56,905 nucleotides of DNA from Xanthobacteraceae bacterium (GTDB taxonomy: Bacteria > Pseudomonadota > Alphaproteobacteria > Rhizobiales > Xanthobacteraceae): positions 1 through 56,905 of the forward strand of contig JAIESI010000307.1 in NCBI GenBank assembly GCA_019746135.1. Direction: 5' to 3'. Position 1 is the first letter of the stretch; every line of letters starts with the position of its first letter. Made by a program: the position numbers and the translations under genes. The notes beneath the pieces are model-generated. The model saw only the letters and a list, made by a program, of their open reading frames with translations. It searched no databases and was not told the origin of the DNA. Shown here piece by piece: positions 50,107 to 56,905 of the stretch.

Positions 50107-51360
50107 CTATTGAACCGCCGCTGCCCGGGCAAGCAGCAGTCGGCGTTCGCGTTCGTTGCGCGTGAGCGATGCCGCGCGCTCGAACTCGGCGCGCGCCTCG
50201 CCGTGGCGGCCGAGCTTGGCGAGCAGTTCGCCGCGCACGCTCGGCAGCAGGTGATAGCCCTTCAGCGCAGGCGACGCGCTCAGGCGGTCGACCAGCTCGA
50301 GGCCCGCCGCGGGACCGGACGCCATGCTGACCGCAACCGCGCGGTTGAGCTCCACCACCGGCGATGGCGAGAGGCTCGCGAGCGCGCCGTAAAGCTCGAC
50401 GATGCGCGGCCAGTCGGTGTCGTCGGCGACCCGCGCCCGCGCGTGGCACGCCGCGATCGCGGCCTGGAGCTGATAAGGCCCTAACGCGCCGCTGAGCGTT
50501 TCCGCCAGCGCGAGCGCGGCGAGCCCGCGCCGGATCAGCAGTTGATCCCAGCGTGCGCGGTTCTGGTCGAGCAGCAGGATCGGCTCGCCGTCAGGCTTGG
50601 TCCTTGCGCCGAACCGTGACGCCTGGATCTCCATCAGCGCCACGAGGCCGTGCACCTCGGGCTCGAGCGGCGCAAGCCCGGCGAGGATGCGGCCGAGCCG
50701 CAGCGCCTCCTCGCAAAGCTCGAGCCGCATCCAGTCCTGGCCCGCGGTCGCCGCATAGCCCTCGTTGAAGATCAGGTAGATCACCTCGAGCACGGAGGCG
50801 AGCCGCGTGCCGCGCTCGGGCCCGTGCGGCACCTCGAACGGCACGCGTGCGTCCGCGAGCGTGCGCTTGGCGCGCACGATGCGCTGCGCGATGGTCGGCT
50901 CGGCGACCAGAAACGCCCGCGCAATCTCGTCGGTGGTGAGCCCGCCGAGCATCCGCAGCGTCAGCGCGGCCCGCGCCTCGGCCGACAGCACCGGATGGCA
51001 GGCGGTGAAGATGAGCCGCAACAGGTCGTCGCCGATATCGTCGTCGAGCGCGCCTTCGAAGTCCGGCATGTCGCCTTCCAGGCTCTGCTGATCCCGGGCG
51101 ATCTCGCCGTGCTTGCGCTCGGCGAGCCTTAGGCGGCGGAAGTGATCGATGGCGCGGTGCTTCGCCGCGGCCATGAGCCAGGCACCGGGCCGCTCAGGCA
51201 CGCCGGTGCGCGGCCACGCCTCGAGCGCCGCGACCAGCGCGTCCTGGGCGAGCTCCTCGGCAAGCCCGACGTCGCGGGTGATCCGCGCGAGGCCGGCGAT
51301 CAGCTTCGCCTGCTCGATGCGAAAAACCGCCTGGATCGTCCGGTGAATATCGGTGGCCAT
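50107..51360 (-). CDS. ECF sigma factor with C-terminal TPR-like extension (ECF42 type)
   Basis: This 417-residue sigma factor has region 2 (RITRDVGLAEELAQDALVAAL, HRAIDHFRRLRLAERKHGE) and region 4 (LTLRMLGGLTTDEIARAFLV, AEPTIAQRIVRAKRTL), then about 220 further residues with helical repeat units (MRLELCEEALRLGRILAGLA, VVELNRAVAVSMASGPAAGL, HLLPSVRGELLAKLGRHGEA). This extension and the neighbouring YciI/DGPF gene define the ECF42 group, which has no classical anti-sigma factor. The start at 51360 is preferred to a GTG at 51381. It lies 56 bases downstream of the YciI gene on the same strand. Confidence 0.93.
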   Translation of the reverse strand: MATDIHRTIQAVFRIEQAKLIAGLARITRDVGLAEELAQDALVAALEAWPRTGVPERPGAWLMAAAKHRAIDHFRRLRLAERKHGEIARDQQSLEGDMPDFEGALDDDIGDDLLRLIFTACHPVLSAEARAALTLRMLGGLTTDEIARAFLVAEPTIAQRIVRAKRTLADARVPFEVPHGPERGTRLASVLEVIYLIFNEGYAATAGQDWMRLELCEEALRLGRILAGLAPLEPEVHGLVALMEIQASRFGARTKPDGEPILLLDQNRARWDQLLIRRGLAALALAETLSGALGPYQLQAAIAACHARARVADDTDWPRIVELYGALASLSPSPVVELNRAVAVSMASGPAAGLELVDRLSASPALKGYHLLPSVRGELLAKLGRHGEARAEFERAASLTRNERERRLLLARAAAVQ

Positions 51361-51416
51361 CACGGCCACCGATATCACCACCCGGGCTCCGCCCGGGCAA
51401 GCCGGGCGGCTGTGGC

Positions 51417-51836
51417 TTACTTCTTCTGCTGTTCCAGCGTCTCCTGGAGCGCGCGATGATGCTCGATGGCATCGCCCGGGGTGAAGTCATCGAGCTCGAA
51501 GACCTGACGGATCTCGATCTCGCCGTCCTCATTGTGGGGATTGGGACAGCGCTTCATCCACTCGATCGCTTCCTCTTTCGACTTGACCTGGATGAGCCAG
51601 TAGCCCGCGATCAGCTCCTTGGTCTCGGCGAACGGCCCGTCGATCACGGTGCGGCCTTTGCCGGAGAAGCGGATGCGCGCGCCCTTGGCGCTCGGCTGCA
51701 GGCCGTTGCCGTCGAGCATCACGCCGGCCTTGACCATCTCCTCGTTGAACTTGGCCATGGCGCCGAGCAACTCCTCGGACGGCATCTTCCCGGCTTCGGA
51801 GTCCTTGGTGGCCTTGATGATGACCATGAAACGCAT
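51417..51836 (-). CDS. YciI/DGPF-family protein, ECF42 partner
   Basis: This 139-residue protein has the YCII fold, with MRFMVIIKATKDSEAGKMPS at the start and the diagnostic TVIDGPFAETKELIAGYWLI motif. In ECF42 systems DGPF proteins are encoded next to the sigma factor and their promoters are the sigma factor's targets; the biochemical role is not established. The ATG at 51836 has AAAGGAA upstream. The C-terminal 20 residues (DAIEHHRALQETLEQQKK) are variable. Confidence 0.9.
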   Translation of the reverse strand: MRFMVIIKATKDSEAGKMPSEELLGAMAKFNEEMVKAGVMLDGNGLQPSAKGARIRFSGKGRTVIDGPFAETKELIAGYWLIQVKSKEEAIEWMKRCPNPHNEDGEIEIRQVFELDDFTPGDAIEHHRALQETLEQQKK

Positions 51837-52012
51837 GGGTGGTTCCTTTCATTGAGCGGCCCGGGCCTCCGGACGCCGTTGTCCGGATATCAATACCCGC
51901 GCTCTGACGACACGGCGAACGGCGAGCGCCGGAATCGACATGGGCGTGAAAAAAATTTTGGGGCTGCCGCGGCGCTTTCGCAGTCCGAAGGCAGGGAGCA
52001 ACCGCCGGCGGT

Positions 52013-53047
52013 CTATGGCCCGCCGATCGCCCTCCGGGTGTCCTCCACCACGTCCTTCGGCGTGGCGTAGAGTTCCGCAAGCAGCCGGTCGATCTCGGCC
52101 CCGCTCACCGGATTGACCTCCTGGCCGCGCGCCTTCATCTCGGCGATCAGCTCCGGATCGGCCCATGCGTCGTCGAACGCCTTGCGCAGCGCCGCGGCGC
52201 GCTCGCCCGGCAGGCCGGGCGGTGCCGCATAGGGCCGTGCCATCTCCTGCCGGCTCAGCACCAGGCGCAGCATCTGCTTCTTCTTCTCGGTGTCGGCAAA
52301 CTCGGTGATCAACGGGATGTGCTGCAGGTCGGCGCCTTTGACGAGACTGAGCTGCACCGGCAGGTTGACCTTCTTCTCCGCGAGCCATTGCGGCCGCAAG
52401 GTCTTCAGGCTGGTCCAGGACCAGCTCGCCCGCGTATCGACCTCGCCACGCTCCAGCGCAATCGCGATCTCGGCGGTGCCGGGATAGCCGCTGATCAGCC
52501 GGAGCTTGGCGCCGAACGCGTTCTTCAAGAGCAGCGCGTAGATGTCGGGGTCCGAGCCCGAGCCTTCGCCGCCGACGGTGAACGGCTTCGTCACGATGTC
52601 GTCCCAGGTCTTCACCGGCGAGGTGTGCCAGGCAACGAACACGCTGGTCTCGTTGGTGCCGCTGCCGAGCCAGGTGAACTTGGTCGCGTCGAACTGCACG
52701 TTGGTGCCGCCGATCAGCGGTTCCATCGCCATGCCGCGGCTGAAGGTGCCGATGGTCAGGCCATCCTTCGGCGCGACGGCGTAGAGATAGTTGGCGAACT
52801 TGAGCGAGCCCGCGCCTGGCATGTTCTGCACCACGATCGCCGGGTTGCCGGGGATGTGCTTCGAAAGATGCCGCGCCAGGATGCGGGTGTAGGTGTCATA
52901 GCCGCCGCCGGAGCTGTAGCCGACGATCAGGTTGAGGTTCTTGCCGCGGTAGAAGTCGGCCACCGGCTGTGCCTGCGCCGGTTGCAGCAGGGCCGAAAGC
53001 AGCGCGCACACCGCAAACGCGCACCAGCGTTGCGTAGCTCCTCGCAT
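52013..53047 (-). CDS. Divergent Bug/TctC-like substrate-binding protein
   Basis: This 344-residue protein has a leader ending LLQPAQAQ and mature start DFYRGKNLNLIVGYSSGGGYDTYTRILARHL. The loop is GYSSGGGYD and the second block is VQNMPGAGSLKFANYL. It lacks the Tyr-Pro-x-Arg-Pro opening of the other Bug proteins, so it belongs to a separate branch of the family. It is divergent from the FAD-subunit gene of set A, with 59 bases between starts, so the two share a promoter region and the ligand may be the substrate of that hydroxylase (inference). Confidence 0.85.
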   Translation of the reverse strand: MRGATQRWCAFAVCALLSALLQPAQAQPVADFYRGKNLNLIVGYSSGGGYDTYTRILARHLSKHIPGNPAIVVQNMPGAGSLKFANYLYAVAPKDGLTIGTFSRGMAMEPLIGGTNVQFDATKFTWLGSGTNETSVFVAWHTSPVKTWDDIVTKPFTVGGEGSGSDPDIYALLLKNAFGAKLRLISGYPGTAEIAIALERGEVDTRASWSWTSLKTLRPQWLAEKKVNLPVQLSLVKGADLQHIPLITEFADTEKKKQMLRLVLSRQEMARPYAAPPGLPGERAAALRKAFDDAWADPELIAEMKARGQEVNPVSGAEIDRLLAELYATPKDVVEDTRRAIGGP

Positions 53048-53106
53048 GGGTTGCCCACTCTTGAGCCGGTTTCCTATACTTGCGGTTCACCTGCCTCAGG
53101 ACTGCG

Positions 53107-53988
53107 ATGAAGCCGCCTCCCTTCCAATACCACGATCCGAAGACCGTCGCCGAGGCCGTCGGCCTGCTCGGCACCCTCGATAACGCCAAGGTGCTCGCCG
53201 GCGGCCAGTCGCTGATGCCGATGCTCAACATGCGCTTCGTGCTGCCGGACCATGTGATCGACCTCAACCTGGTCGAAGGCCTGTCCTACATCCGCGAGGC
53301 GGGCGGGACGCTCGAGATCGGCGCCATGACGCGGCAGCGCGATCTCGAATTCTCCGATCTGGTGAAGGCGAAATGCCCGCTGATGCATGAGGCAATCATG
53401 CACATCGGCCACCGCCAGACGCGCAACCGCGGCACCATCGGCGGCTCGCTGTGCCATCTTGATCCCTCCGCCGAACTGGTGTCGGTCGCCGCCGCCCACG
53501 ACGCCACGGTTGCGGTCGCGGGTCCGAACGGCACCCGCGAGATCGCGTTCCGGGACTTCCCGGCAGGCTATCTCACGCCGGCGATCGAGCTGAACGAGAT
53601 CGTCACCGCGATCCGCATCCCGCTCTGGCCCGCAGGGCACAAGTCGGCGTTCATCGAGTTCTCGCGCCGTCACGGCGATTTCGCCATCGTCTCGGCGGCG
53701 GCCTTGTTGCAGGTCGACGGCGGCAAGATCTCGCGCGCCTCCGTCACCGTCGGCGGCGTCGCGGTGGCACCGGTCCGCGCGACCGAGGTCGAGCAGGCCA
53801 TCACCGGCCAGGCGCCGTCGAGCGCGCTGTTCGCCAAGGCCTGCGAAAGCTGCCGCGGCATCGAAGCCATGTCCGACATCCACGCCTCGTCCGACTACCG
53901 CCAGCATCTCGCCGCGGTGCTGTCGCGCCGCGCGCTGGAGAAGGCCGCGGGCCTTGCCGACAACGCGCCCTGGAACAGGCCGCACTAG
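53107..53988 (+). CDS. Molybdenum hydroxylase FAD-binding (medium) subunit, second copy
   Basis: This 293-residue protein starts MKPPPFQYHDPKTVAEAVGL, with FAD motifs VLAGGQSLMPMLNMRF and NRGTIGGSLCHLDPSAE. Here the second motif has the full GG pair. The stop is eight bases before the ATG of the [2Fe-2S] gene, so the two are translated together. No large subunit follows in this operon; the only unpaired large subunit in the window is at 41400-43745, which is on the opposite strand. This gene is the natural partner for it, so set A may be assembled from two loci about 9.4 kb apart. The start is the ATG at 53107. Confidence 0.92.
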   Translation: MKPPPFQYHDPKTVAEAVGLLGTLDNAKVLAGGQSLMPMLNMRFVLPDHVIDLNLVEGLSYIREAGGTLEIGAMTRQRDLEFSDLVKAKCPLMHEAIMHIGHRQTRNRGTIGGSLCHLDPSAELVSVAAAHDATVAVAGPNGTREIAFRDFPAGYLTPAIELNEIVTAIRIPLWPAGHKSAFIEFSRRHGDFAIVSAAALLQVDGGKISRASVTVGGVAVAPVRATEVEQAITGQAPSSALFAKACESCRGIEAMSDIHASSDYRQHLAAVLSRRALEKAAGLADNAPWNRPH

Positions 53989-53995
53989 GGACACC

Positions 53996-54484
53996 ATGAG
54001 CGAAAAGCGCACCATCTCGGTCACCGTCAACGGCACGAAGTACGAAAGGGAAGTGCCGGTCCGCATCACGCTTGCCGACTTCATCCGCTATGAGCTGAAG
54101 CTCACCGGAACGCATCTCGGCTGCGAGCATGGCGTTTGCGGCGCGTGCACGATCCTGGTCGACGGCCGCTCCGCGCGCTCCTGCCTGATGCTCGCGGTGC
54201 AGGCCAACGGCCACGAGATCCTGACGGTGGAGGGCATCGCGCCGTCGGCCGACAAGCTGCACCCCCTGCAGGAGGCGTTCCGCGACAACCACGGCCTCCA
54301 GTGCGGGTTTTGCACGCCCGGTATGCTGACGACATTGCTGGAATTTCTGCGCGATAACCCGGACCCCACCGAGCGCGAGGTCAGGGTCGCGATTTCCGGC
54401 AATCTTTGCCGCTGTACCGGCTACCAGGGCATCGTTTTGGCCGCCCTGGACGCCGCCAAGCGCATGAAGGCGACGCAGGCGTAG
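53996..54484 (+). CDS. Molybdenum hydroxylase [2Fe-2S] (small) subunit, second copy
   Basis: This 162-residue subunit has the motifs GCEHGVCGACTILVDG (first cluster), QCGFCTPGMLTTLL and NLCRCTGYQGIVLAALDA (second cluster). Its length is standard for the family, without the C-terminal extension of the copy at 49.4 kb. It is the second gene of a two-gene operon with the FAD subunit. The upstream in-frame stretch within the FAD gene's 3' end is not part of the protein. It is the likely electron-transfer partner of the lone large subunit at 41400-43745 (inference by elimination). Confidence 0.93.
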   Translation: MSEKRTISVTVNGTKYEREVPVRITLADFIRYELKLTGTHLGCEHGVCGACTILVDGRSARSCLMLAVQANGHEILTVEGIAPSADKLHPLQEAFRDNHGLQCGFCTPGMLTTLLEFLRDNPDPTEREVRVAISGNLCRCTGYQGIVLAALDAAKRMKATQA

Positions 54485-54611
54485 GCGTTGGCGACAGTCT
54501 TTACTGTACACGCAATTCGTTATTGCGCTGCAGCAGCGCGTTCCTTTTGCCCATTCCCCATCCGTGTTTTGGTGTTAGACTTTTAAAAAAATTACGACTG
54601 CTGGGAATGCT

Positions 54612-55082
54612 ATGGAGCGACGAGAGTTCATAGCCCTTCTGGGCGGCGCTGCCGCATTGCTGCCTTCGCAGACGAACGGCGCGCTCGGGCATCCGGGCCG
54701 AACACCCGACAACAAGCTCGCCGGAAGCTGGAGCTTCGTGTCGTCGGTCGACACGCGCAACGACGGCACGCTGGTCGATCGCTGGGGTCCGAACACCCGC
54801 GGCATGCTGATGTTCGACGACAACGATTACTTTGCGCAGATCATCATCGGCTCCGTGTCGCGCATGTTCGGCTCAAAAACCTATTGCGCGTTCGGCAAAT
54901 ACACCTTCGACGCCGATGCCGGAAACCTGAATTTGAAATTCAAAGGCTGCACGATCGCCAAGGCCGTCGGCTCGGTTGAGGAGCGCAAGATCGTGCTGCT
55001 CACGGCGGACGAGCTGAAATATGTCAACCCGCTGACCGCTTCCGGCACCGTCGCCGAAGTGGTGTGGAAGCGCCTCGTCTGA
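54612..55082 (+). CDS. Lipocalin-like domain protein with Tat-type leader
   Basis: This 156-residue protein starts ERREFIALLGGAAALLPSQT, a short twin-arginine leader, then NKLAGSWSFVSSVDTRNDGT and RGMLMFDDNDYFAQI, features of the lipocalin-like (lipocalin_5) beta-barrel family. A C-terminal strand TASGTVAEVVWKRLV closes the barrel. It may bind a small hydrophobic ligand in the periplasm. It follows an AT-rich promoter region at 54485-54611 with a TTTTTAAAAAAATTA-like block. It is a single-gene unit between the molybdenum-hydroxylase pair and the converging PhnE-type genes. Confidence 0.82.
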   Translation: MERREFIALLGGAAALLPSQTNGALGHPGRTPDNKLAGSWSFVSSVDTRNDGTLVDRWGPNTRGMLMFDDNDYFAQIIIGSVSRMFGSKTYCAFGKYTFDADAGNLNLKFKGCTIAKAVGSVEERKIVLLTADELKYVNPLTASGTVAEVVWKRLV

Positions 55083-55112
55083 AATTCCATCTGATTTGAA
55101 TTTGGTGCGCGG

Positions 55113-55928
55113 TCAGATGATCGCGTGCCGCACCTTGGCCGACACCCATTCGCTGACCACCACGGTCGCGATGATCACCAAGAGGATCAGCGACACCTGC
55201 GTCCATGACAGTGTGGTGATCGCGGCGTTCAGCGGCAGGCCGATGCCGCCCGCGCCGACCAGGCCCAGCACCGTCGACTCGCGGATGTTGATGTCCCAGC
55301 GAAACACGGAAATTCCCGCAAACGCCGGCATCACCTGCGGCACGATGCCGTAAGCCGTCACCTGCGCGCCGCTGGCTCCGGTCGCGCGCACCGCCTCGAC
55401 CTGGCTCTCGTCGATCTCCTCGATCGCTTCGTAAAGCAGCTTGGCGCAGAAGCCGATCGAGCGCAGCGCGATCGACAGGATGCCGGCGAACACGCCCGGG
55501 CCGATGATGGTGACCAGCATCAGCGCCCAGATCAGCGAGTTGATCGAGCGCGACGAGACGATGATGAACAGCGCGACCGGCCGCACGAACGCGACGCTCG
55601 GCGTGGTGTTGCGCGCCGCGCAATAGGCGACCGGCACGGCGAGAACGATCGCGATCAGCGTGCCCAGCGTGGCGATGTTGATGGTGTCCCAGATCGGCCG
55701 CCACAGCGTGTGAATGAACTTCCAGTCCGGCGGCACCATCCGCACGCCGAGATCGGCCGCCTGCGTCGGCGCGTCGGTGACGAACTCCCAGATGGTTTTT
55801 TCGGAGATGAGCTGCCAGCAGTAGACGAAGATCGCGACGCCGACGAGCCATGCGGCCCAGACCGCAAGCTGCGCGCCGCGCTCGCGCCGCTGCCAGACTT
55901 TTGTTTCGCCCCGGACCGCGACCGCCAT
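55113..55928 (-). CDS. PhnE-like ABC transporter permease (second)
   Basis: This 271-residue integral membrane protein has about six helices (WAAWLVGVAIFVYCWQLI, TLGTLIAIVLAVPVAYCAA, LFIIVSSRSINSLIWALML and others) and the permease EAA-like loop EEIDESQVEAVRATGASGAQ followed by the ESTVLGLVGAGGIGLPLN region typical of PhnE phosphonate/phosphite permeases. Its ATG overlaps the stop of the upstream permease gene by three bases (ATGA at 55928). The shared layout suggests a heterodimeric permease. Substrate is a phosphonate or related oxyanion by family, not proved. Confidence 0.9.
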   Translation of the reverse strand: MAVAVRGETKVWQRRERGAQLAVWAAWLVGVAIFVYCWQLISEKTIWEFVTDAPTQAADLGVRMVPPDWKFIHTLWRPIWDTINIATLGTLIAIVLAVPVAYCAARNTTPSVAFVRPVALFIIVSSRSINSLIWALMLVTIIGPGVFAGILSIALRSIGFCAKLLYEAIEEIDESQVEAVRATGASGAQVTAYGIVPQVMPAFAGISVFRWDINIRESTVLGLVGAGGIGLPLNAAITTLSWTQVSLILLVIIATVVVSEWVSAKVRHAII

Positions 55929-56734
55929 CACTGCACCCAGCGCCGCATGAAGCCGGACGAATATTCGACCACCATGACGATGGCGATGATGATCAGGAGG
56001 ATCGCCGCGGCCGAGCCGAACTCGTAGCGGTCGAACGCGGTGTTCAGCGTGGCGCCGATGCCGCCGCCGCCGACGATGCCGACCACCGCCGACTCGCGGA
56101 AATTGATGTCGAAGCGGTAGAGGCCGAGGCCGATCATGCGCGGCATCACCTGCGGCTGGACGCCGTAGTTGATCCATTGCAGCCAGCCCGCGCCGGTCGC
56201 ACGCACCGCCTCGGCCTGCGCCGGGTCCATGTCTTCGATGTCCTCGGCCAGGAGCTTGCCGTAGAAGCCGATGGTCGCGACCGACAGCGTCACCACGCCG
56301 GCGAACGGCCCGAAGCCGAACAGCTTGATGAAGAAGATCGCAAGGATGATCTCCTGGAAGCTGCGCGACACCGCGAGGATGCCGCGGCAGAAATAGTAGA
56401 CCGGGGCGGGGGCGATGTTCTTCGCCGCGCCGATGCCGACCGGCACCGACAGGGCGATGCCGATGACGGTGGAAACCACCGTCATCCAGAGGCTCTCCAT
56501 GATGCCTTCGGCGATCTCTTCCCAGCGGCTGACGAAGTCGGGCGGGAAGAACGCGGCAAAGAAGCGCGCGCCGCGCGGCAGGCCCTCCCACACCCGCGCC
56601 CAGTTCACCTCGGTGGTGCCGAACGCGAGCGCCAGATAGAGCGCGAAGCCGAGCCCCAGCGACCAGCGCAGCCACGCCGACTTGATCAGCGGCGGCTTCT
56701 TCCAGCGGCGCGGGGCTATCGCGGTGATGCTCAT
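55928..56734 (-). CDS. PhnE-like ABC transporter permease (first)
   Basis: This 268-residue membrane protein is related to the preceding one: TVVSTVIGIALSVPVGIGAA, VSRSFQEIILAIFFIKLFGF, LLAEDIEDMDPAQAEAVRAT and NFRESAVVGIVGGGGIGATL. The helices and the EAA-loop context match PhnE. The start at ATG 56734 (MSITAIAPRRWKKPPLI) is preferred; the longer frame to 56791 runs into the palindromic repeat. The ATP-binding subunit (phnC-like) and binding protein (phnD-like) are probably upstream of this gene, beyond the right end of the window. Confidence 0.9.
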   Translation of the reverse strand: MSITAIAPRRWKKPPLIKSAWLRWSLGLGFALYLALAFGTTEVNWARVWEGLPRGARFFAAFFPPDFVSRWEEIAEGIMESLWMTVVSTVIGIALSVPVGIGAAKNIAPAPVYYFCRGILAVSRSFQEIILAIFFIKLFGFGPFAGVVTLSVATIGFYGKLLAEDIEDMDPAQAEAVRATGAGWLQWINYGVQPQVMPRMIGLGLYRFDINFRESAVVGIVGGGGIGATLNTAFDRYEFGSAAAILLIIIAIVMVVEYSSGFMRRWVQ

Positions 56735-56763
56735 GGCCGCCGCGCCGGCGACGCTGGTTGGTG

Positions 56764-56834
56764 TGCCCTCTCCCCTTGCGGGAGAGGGCATGTCGGTGTT
56801 TCAGCGAGCGAGATGGGGTGAGGGGTACCCCTCA
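56764..56834. repeat. Palindromic repeat with CCCTCTCCC hairpin
   Basis: TGCCCTCTCCC (56764-56774) pairs perfectly with GGGAGAGGGCA (56780-56790), and TGAGGGGTACCCCTCA (56819-56834) is a 16-bp perfect palindrome. This CCTCTCCC...GGGAGAGGG...GGGGTGAGGGG pattern is a common interspersed repeat in Bradyrhizobium-like genomes. It sits just upstream of the PhnE-like gene, where it may mark the end of a preceding gene or separate operon parts. Past 56834 I see no gene. Confidence 0.8.
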
Positions 56835-56905
56835 TAGGCGCTAGGTTAGTAGGTAGACGCCAAGAGTCACGATGTGATTCAAGATTGGGATGGTGATTCG
56901 TGCTG

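Noticed and set aside
51906..51940. Possible ECF42 promoter before the DGPF gene (TGTCGA on the minus strand at 51935-51940)
   Set aside because: No matching -10 element at the expected spacing of about 16-17 bases.

Overview
The window is high-GC DNA with mostly monocistronic or two- to three-gene units on both strands. It carries many Bug/TctC-type periplasmic binding proteins, a Bradyrhizobium-style flagellin, and intergenic palindromic repeats of the kind common in Rhizobiales. This points to an alphaproteobacterium of the order Hyphomicrobiales, probably the Bradyrhizobium/Rhodopseudomonas neighbourhood. That is inference from gene style, since no rRNA or tRNA is present. I saw no phage, transposase, integrase, CRISPR array or tRNA.

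Layout. 0-8.5 kb: end of a cupin protein, a Bug protein, a DUF2277 protein, a flavin-dependent monooxygenase (LLM class), a coiled-coil secreted protein, GTP cyclohydrolase I (folE), a DUF4399 protein, an adenylate-cyclase/FGE-fold fusion, and a Tat-type aldo/keto reductase. 8.5-12.2 kb: a DUF6064-like membrane protein, a Bug protein, a 4,5-dihydroxyphthalate-decarboxylase-like binding protein and a LigI-like amidohydrolase, all on the plus strand. 12.2-13.5 kb: a palindromic repeat, then a PadR regulator with a His/Arg/Gly-rich N-terminus co-oriented with a DUF2218 gene. 13.5-25.2 kb: the aromatic-catabolism core. It holds three Bug proteins, a LysR regulator, an amidohydrolase remnant, a two-domain extradiol-type dioxygenase, an exported class II aldolase homologue, an FAD hydroxylase, a GntR regulator, Rieske dioxygenase alpha and beta subunits, a divergent PDR-type reductase and a small barrel monooxygenase. 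25.3-32.7 kb: a flagellin, a 46-residue membrane peptide and a large chemoreceptor, flanked by two similar, oppositely oriented Bug genes.

32.7-40.5 kb: a DUF2939 protein, a Bug protein, a ModA-like protein without a signal peptide, a ThDP-dependent enzyme, an M20 amidohydrolase and a second LLM flavoprotein. 40.6-54.5 kb: a crotonase plus two sets of molybdenum-hydroxylase subunits (two large, two FAD, two [2Fe-2S]) scattered around a UbiD decarboxylase, a DUF3859 protein, an ECF42-like sigma factor with its YciI/DGPF partner, and another Bug protein. 54.6-56.9 kb: a Tat-type lipocalin-like protein and two PhnE-like ABC permeases whose partners would lie beyond the right edge.

How it fits together (inference): orphan high-affinity binding proteins capture organic or aromatic acids. 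Rieske, FAD-dependent and LLM oxygenases activate the rings, a VOC dioxygenase and amidohydrolases open and hydrolyse them, and molybdenum hydroxylases with UbiD and crotonase handle a second, perhaps heteroaromatic, substrate. No TctA/TctB membrane components are present, so the nine Bug proteins must share permeases encoded elsewhere or act as sensors.
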